Assembly: GCA_020854975.1 (NCBI GenBank)
Contig: JAHKLQ010000012.1
Coordinates: 1 to 8,128 of the forward strand
Length of the DNA: 8,128 bases
From: Methanobacterium sp.
Lineage (GTDB): Archaea; Methanobacteriota; Methanobacteria; Methanobacteriales; Methanobacteriaceae
Reading direction: 5' to 3'
Translations under genes and position numbers: made by a program
In this document: positions 5,286-8,128 of the stretch, piece after piece
Layout of the letters: every line of letters starts with the position of its first letter
How positions within the stretch are numbered: the stretch's first letter is position 1
The notes under the pieces: generated by a model
What the model saw: the letters and a program-made list of their open reading frames with translations, nothing else
Database searches by the model: none
Told to the model about the DNA's origin: nothing

Positions 5286-7194
5286 TTGGATCTACCTCCC
5301 CACTTCTTTCATTTCTTATTTTATAACCGCCTAAATCATCCACAAAATTACTTGAATCTGGTAATTCCTTATTATTCGTTCTATTATCTTTTTTAGTTCG
5401 TTTTCCAACATCCCAGGATAATCCTAACTGATATTCTTTCCACATTTTAGCATAAAGTCCCTCATTTTTCAGGAGTTCATCATGGTTTCCTTTTTCTATA
5501 ATTTTACCTTTTTTTAGCACTAAAATCTCATCAACATTTTTTATGGAGGACAACCTGTGGGCTATCATGATCACTGTTTTATTTTTTGTTAGTTCTTCAA
5601 AGGCAAGCTGTATCTTGTGTTCATTTTCAGGATCTGCAAAAGCTGTTGCTTCATCGAATAATATTATCGGTGCATCTTTTAAAATAGCTCTTGCTAAAGC
5701 AATTCTCTGTTTTTCGCCTCCAGATAAATATACTCCCTTAGTTCCAATTACGGTGTCAATTCCATCTGATAATTTTTCCAATATATCCTCACACTGAGCT
5801 AATCTGGCAGCTTCCAAAACCTCTTCTCTACTGGCATCGGGCTTCGGAAATTTTATGTTGTTTAAAATACTATCTTTAAATAGGTAAACATCCTGAAATA
5901 CAATGCTCATTCTGTCCATTAACTTGGAGTAAGCTATTTCTTTGACATTTACATTACCAATAGTTATTTCTCCGTTATTAACATCCCAAAATCTGGGAAT
6001 TAAATTAGCTATGGTTGTTTTTCCCCCTCCTGAAGGTCCTACTAAAGCTATTACTTTTCCTTCATCAACTTTAAAGGAAATGTCTTCTAAAGCCATCTCT
6101 TCTTTATTCTGGTCTTGACTGGAATAAGAAAAACTCACGTTATTAAACATTATGTTGTTATTTTCTGGTGTTTGAGGATTTTCTGACTCTTTTAATGGTT
6201 TTTCCTTAAATAATGCGTCGATCTTTTTAAGAGATTCTGAAACCATCATCTGGTCAGAAGCCGTGTACATTATCTTCATGAGCATGGATGCTGTAACTGG
6301 GGCAAATATCGCATAAAATATGAAACTTAAAACAAAAGATTCATAATTTGTAGCATACGAACTTAGTATAATGCCTGCTGGAACCAGCAAAAAGAAAGCT
6401 CCATTGATAATAGTTACAAATAAGCTCATTGATTTTTCCATGGACAAAGCATACTTCAGAACAAAATCCTTGTATCTTATTATGGAATCATAAAAGTTTT
6501 TAAATGAGTATATTGTCTGTCCAAATACTTTTACTACTGAAATCCCTCTTACATACTCCACTGCAGAATTATTCATATCTTCCAGGGAATTTTGGTATAC
6601 TTCTAAAAATTCCTGACTTGATCTTTTCATTATAGAATACTGAATAGTGAATCCTGCAATTAATGGAATAAGACAGATTATTCCCAGCACCCAATCAAAA
6701 TACAGTAATAATATTAGTATTGCAACAGGAGTAACCATACTTCCAACTAAATCTGGTAATCTGTGAGCTATAAAATCTTCTAGCTGAAGAGTATTGGTTT
6801 CTACAATTTTACGAATTTTTCCACTAGGATTTAAGGTATGAAAACCCAGAGGTAATTCAGCCAAGTGTTTTAGTAGATCGTATCTCACGTTTTTGATGGT
6901 CTTAAAGGCCACCACATGGGTACACATCAATGCCGCAAAGGTTACTAAAATTCCAGAAATGGCATAAAACAGTGCTAACCAACCATAAGATATTACTAAA
7001 CCAGTATTTACCAGACTTATATTACCATTTACAATTAATATCTCCTTGATTATAAAATAAATATAAACAAAGGGACCTAAAGTTAGCACACTCCCTATTG
7101 CAGATAATATACATCCAAAAATCAATAATATCTTTAATTTTCCAGTTAATTCCATTAACCTGGAAAAACCAAGTTTTTCTTTATTTTCATTCAA
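5278..7194 (-). CDS. ABC transporter, fused membrane domain and ATPase (first half-transporter)
   Basis: First gene of the two-gene ABC operon, exporter-fold half-transporter. The open frame reaches a GTG at 7227 (649 residues); I prefer the TTG at 7194-7192 (638 residues), because GGGAG (7208-7204) lies 9 nt upstream while the GTG has no SD. In the 649-residue numbering: six hydrophobic segments between about 32 and 320; Walker A GPSGGGKTT (397-405); Q445; signature LSGGE (501-505); Walker B with catalytic Glu, ILFDE (522-526); an unusual D-loop AFADP (529-533) where most ABC ATPases have SLD; switch His557. YVRGISVVKVFG (225-236) in the coupling region resembles the YbtPQ/IrtAB-like group as I remember it. 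A charged tail of about 40 residues (608-649) follows the ATPase domain; its 3' end encodes the SD of the next gene. It probably heterodimerises with that product. DtxR-like operators at its promoter suggest metal-dependent repression. Substrate unknown. Confidence 0.92.
   Translation of the reverse strand: MNENKEKLGFSRLMELTGKLKILLIFGCILSAIGSVLTLGPFVYIYFIIKEILIVNGNISLVNTGLVISYGWLALFYAISGILVTFAALMCTHVVAFKTIKNVRYDLLKHLAELPLGFHTLNPSGKIRKIVETNTLQLEDFIAHRLPDLVGSMVTPVAILILLLYFDWVLGIICLIPLIAGFTIQYSIMKRSSQEFLEVYQNSLEDMNNSAVEYVRGISVVKVFGQTIYSFKNFYDSIIRYKDFVLKYALSMEKSMSLFVTIINGAFFLLVPAGIILSSYATNYESFVLSFIFYAIFAPVTASMLMKIMYTASDQMMVSESLKKIDALFKEKPLKESENPQTPENNNIMFNNVSFSYSSQDQNKEEMALEDISFKVDEGKVIALVGPSGGGKTTIANLIPRFWDVNNGEITIGNVNVKEIAYSKLMDRMSIVFQDVYLFKDSILNNIKFPKPDASREEVLEAARLAQCEDILEKLSDGIDTVIGTKGVYLSGGEKQRIALARAILKDAPIILFDEATAFADPENEHKIQLAFEELTKNKTVIMIAHRLSSIKNVDEILVLKKGKIIEKGNHDELLKNEGLYAKMWKEYQLGLSWDVGKRTKKDNRTNNKELPDSSNFVDDLGGYKIRNERSGEVDPNA
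5294..5299 (-). promoter_or_regulatory. Strong internal Shine-Dalgarno site for the second ABC gene
   Basis: The minus strand reads GGGGAGGTAGATCC just before the overlap, close to the archaeal consensus AGGAGGTGATCC. The site is embedded in the last codons of the first ABC gene, 8 nt from the ATG at 5285-5283. Confidence 0.8.
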
Positions 7195-7203
7195 TTTTAT
7201 TCT

Positions 7204-7208
7204 CTCCC
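7204..7208 (-). promoter_or_regulatory. Shine-Dalgarno site that decides the first ABC gene's start
   Basis: GGGAG on the minus strand, 9 nt from an in-frame TTG at 7194-7192. The further upstream GTG (7227-7225) has only CTAAGATT before it, so the TTG is the likelier start. Confidence 0.5.
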
Positions 7209-7233
7209 TACTTTGAGATTTTTCCACACAATC

Positions 7234-7254
7234 TTAGGTTTAGGTTTACCTAAA
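7234..7254. promoter_or_regulatory. DtxR/IdeR-like operator, proximal site of the ABC operon
   Basis: TTTAGGTTTACCTAAA at 7239-7254 is an inverted repeat perfect except for its central two bases. An extra half-site TTAGGT at 7234-7239 abuts it in direct orientation, so the whole resembles the TTAGG-TTAG layout of the IdeR/DtxR box. Its centre is 22 bp, about two helical turns, from the next site, so two repressor dimers could bind side by side. It lies downstream of the predicted transcription start. Confidence 0.72.
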
Positions 7255-7261
7255 TCAAGTG

Positions 7262-7275
7262 TTAGGTATACCTAA
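7262..7275. promoter_or_regulatory. DtxR/IdeR-like operator, distal site of the ABC operon
   Basis: TTAGGTATACCTAA, a perfect 14-bp palindrome. It starts 10 bp downstream of the TATA box and covers the region where transcription should begin, which is where an archaeal repressor would block polymerase. Confidence 0.75.
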
Positions 7276-7285
7276 ATCATGTTAC

Positions 7286-7298
7286 TATATAAAGTTTT
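7286..7298 (-). promoter_or_regulatory. TATA box and BRE-like flank of the ABC operon promoter
   Basis: The minus strand reads AAAACTTTATATA, an archaeal TATA box TTTATATA (7293-7286) with an A-rich upstream flank. The predicted transcription start, about 25 bp on, is near 7263, inside the palindromic operator. The same 13 bases occur at the divergent promoter (7768-7780). Confidence 0.72.
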
Positions 7299-7750
7299 CT
7301 ATACTCATCATTGATTTAAAAAAAAAAACGTAAGAAAATTGAATTTGAAATTCTTTTTTAAATGTTCTACTCATTTTCTTTTTTGGTTTAACTGATGGAT
7401 CCAAATTTCCATCCATATACTTATTATTTAATCCCAGAAACTATGTTAAGTTCCCTGATTCTCCATTAATTCTGGGTATTTTCCTTGTTCTCTAAGTTCA
7501 CCATCTTAAAAAACAATAATCTGACGAGAGCCATATACAGAATATAAGCCCGTGACTGGTTACCAGAACTTTTTTGGATTTAACCCGTTTTCGAATAGCT
7601 ATCTACATTTTAAGCCCATTTCAGGTCGTGACTCTTTGGTTTAATCCAGAAAGATGATGAATACGTCTTTTAAGATGCACAAGCAATGGCTATATGTTGT
7701 TTCTGTTAAAATAGGGATGGTTTAATTCAACATTGAGATTAAAAATTATT
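7299..7750. other. Long non-coding stretch between the divergent promoters
   Basis: About 450 bp with no convincing reading frame on either strand. It includes an A-run near 7320, a 6-bp inverted repeat GATGGA/TCCATC (7394-7413), a short CTGG-TTA-CCAG palindrome around 7556-7566, and a somewhat more GC-rich part at about 7520-7680. It could be decayed coding sequence, a small RNA gene or simple spacer; I see no proof of any of these. Confidence 0.4.
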
Positions 7751-7755
7751 TATTT

Positions 7756-7769
7756 TTAGCCACACCTAA
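7756..7769. promoter_or_regulatory. Degenerate DtxR/IdeR-like site upstream of the S-component TATA box
   Basis: TTAGCCACACCTAA: the right arm ACCTAA is perfect, the left arm TTAGCC differs at two bases from TTAGGT. It starts 29 bp before the next site, in line with the 28-bp step between the other two, and touches the BRE-like region. Confidence 0.45.
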
Positions 7770-7780
7770 AACTTTATATA
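7768..7780 (+). promoter_or_regulatory. TATA box and BRE-like flank of the S-component promoter
   Basis: AAAACTTTATATA, identical over 13 bases to the promoter core of the divergent ABC operon. The predicted transcription start is near 7800, giving a leader of about 125 nt before the ATG at 7928. Confidence 0.7.
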
Positions 7781-7784
7781 TAAT

Positions 7785-7798
7785 TTAGGTGAAACTAA
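7785..7798. promoter_or_regulatory. DtxR/IdeR-like operator, first site of the S-component promoter
   Basis: TTAGGTGAAACTAA: perfect left arm, one mismatch in the right arm (AACTAA for ACCTAA). It begins 4 bp after the TATA box and reaches the predicted transcription start. Confidence 0.6.
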
Positions 7799-7812
7799 CT
7801 TTTAAATATAGT

Positions 7813-7826
7813 TTAGGTGCAACTAA
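7813..7826. promoter_or_regulatory. DtxR/IdeR-like operator, second site of the S-component promoter
   Basis: TTAGGTGCAACTAA, the same form as the site 28 bp upstream, with the same single arm mismatch, and extended to 16 bp by flanking T and A. It lies just downstream of the predicted transcription start. Confidence 0.6.
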
Positions 7827-7917
7827 ATTTAAACCATATTGCCTTGATGGATAACATGGCAGTTATTAATAGACATTTGATCATTAAACGCCATAAAATC
7901 CGTTAAATTAATAAAAA

Positions 7918-7923
7918 AGGTGA
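7918..7923 (+). promoter_or_regulatory. Shine-Dalgarno site of the S-component gene
   Basis: AGGTGA, complementary to the archaeal 16S 3' end, 4 nt before the ATG at 7928-7930. It supports that start. Confidence 0.7.
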
Positions 7924-7927
7924 AATA

Positions 7928-8128
7928 ATGAATAGGCTAAACACAAAAGATTTAATAACAACGGGAATATTTACCGCAATATATATTGTGATTTTTTTCG
8001 CTTGTGGTATGTTGGGTTATATTCCAATTTTGCTGGTATTTCTTCCACTTATTTGCCCCATTGTAACTGGAATTCCGTTTATGTTATTTTTAACCAAGGT
8101 AAAGAAATTTGGAATGGTTACCATAATG
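7928..8128 (+). CDS. MptD/Trep_Strep-family putative ECF transporter S component, 5' part only
   Basis: Multi-pass membrane protein expected to capture a small molecule for an energy-coupling-factor transporter. The 67 visible residues stay in frame to the window edge: a short polar start MNRLNTKDL, a hydrophobic helix (about 9-28), a GMLGYIPILLV segment and a second long hydrophobic stretch, then the conserved GIPFMLFLTKVKKFGMVTIM. That block and the N-terminus match what I remember of the TIGR02185 (Trep_Strep/MptD) family, whose members are about 190 residues long, so roughly two thirds is missing. The substrate of the family is not established to my knowledge. No EcfT or EcfA gene is visible; they may follow downstream or be shared elsewhere. 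It is divergent from the ABC operon and shares its promoter core and DtxR-like operators, so the two units are probably co-regulated. Confidence 0.8.
   Translation, partial: MNRLNTKDLITTGIFTAIYIVIFFACGMLGYIPILLVFLPLICPIVTGIPFMLFLTKVKKFGMVTIM

Noticed and set aside
3616..5797. Plus-strand open frames inside the two ABC genes (3616-3912, 3922-4293, 4459-4641, 5543-5797)
   Set aside because: They are antisense to motif-rich ATPase and membrane coding sequence and have no features of their own.
7394..7413. Inverted repeat GATGGA/TCCATC in the divergent spacer
   Set aside because: Six base pairs with an 8-nt loop is within chance for this length of sequence.
7851..7893. Possible riboswitch-like fold in the S-component leader (ATGGC/GCCAT and ATAAC/GTTAT arms)
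   Set aside because: Only 5-bp arms with long loops and no known riboswitch core; too weak to call.
7847..7906. Possible 19-residue upstream reading frame in the leader of the S-component gene
   Set aside because: Starts MDNMAVINRH and ends at a TAA before the SD of the main gene, but it has no SD of its own and no features; chance is likely.
1..8128. CRISPR array, tRNA, rRNA or insertion sequence
   Set aside because: I saw no regularly spaced repeats, no tRNA T-loop and acceptor pattern, no rRNA-like stretch, and no transposase or terminal inverted repeats.

Overview
The window looks like euryarchaeal DNA, most likely from a methanogen of the Methanobacteriales (Methanobacterium-like). The reasons are strong AT-richness, archaeal TATA boxes of the form TTTATATA with an A-rich BRE-like flank, ribosome binding sites such as GGAGGT and AGGTGA, a short single-domain CbiX-type chelatase of the kind that inserts nickel into sirohydrochlorin on the way to coenzyme F430, and an MptD/Trep_Strep-type membrane protein next to a two-gene ABC transporter. 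The genus is inference; nothing in the window fixes it.

Left part (1-2402, all on the minus strand) is a metal-efflux module. A CsoR-family copper-type repressor is followed, after a hairpin plus T-run, by a P1B-type heavy-metal ATPase that runs off the left edge. The hand translation of the ATPase is open for 638 codons. Each gene has a G/C-tract CsoR-like operator built on TACCCCTA in its leader, so the repressor probably controls both itself and the pump. The middle (2580-3014) is a lone CfbA/CbiX small chelatase gene, followed by about 540 bp of AT-rich sequence in which I see no gene.

Right part (3510-8128) is a divergent transport locus. Two half-size ABC transporters with a 6-TM domain fused to an ATPase overlap by 8 bp, are read leftwards, and end in a hairpin plus T-run terminator that contains the second gene's stop codon. 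They almost certainly form a heterodimer. About 700 bp to the right, on the plus strand, begins an MptD/Trep_Strep-type putative ECF substrate-binding (S) component, cut by the window edge. The two divergent promoters share an identical 13-bp TATA core and are overlaid by at least five copies of a DtxR/IdeR-like inverted repeat, TTAGGT-NN-ACCTAA or close variants. The simplest reading is one regulon, repressed by a metal-loaded DtxR-family protein, for uptake or handling of a metal chelate (siderophore, metallophore, haem or another tetrapyrrole). This pairing of an exporter-fold ABC heterodimer with an ECF-like S component under an iron-type operator is the most interesting feature of the window.
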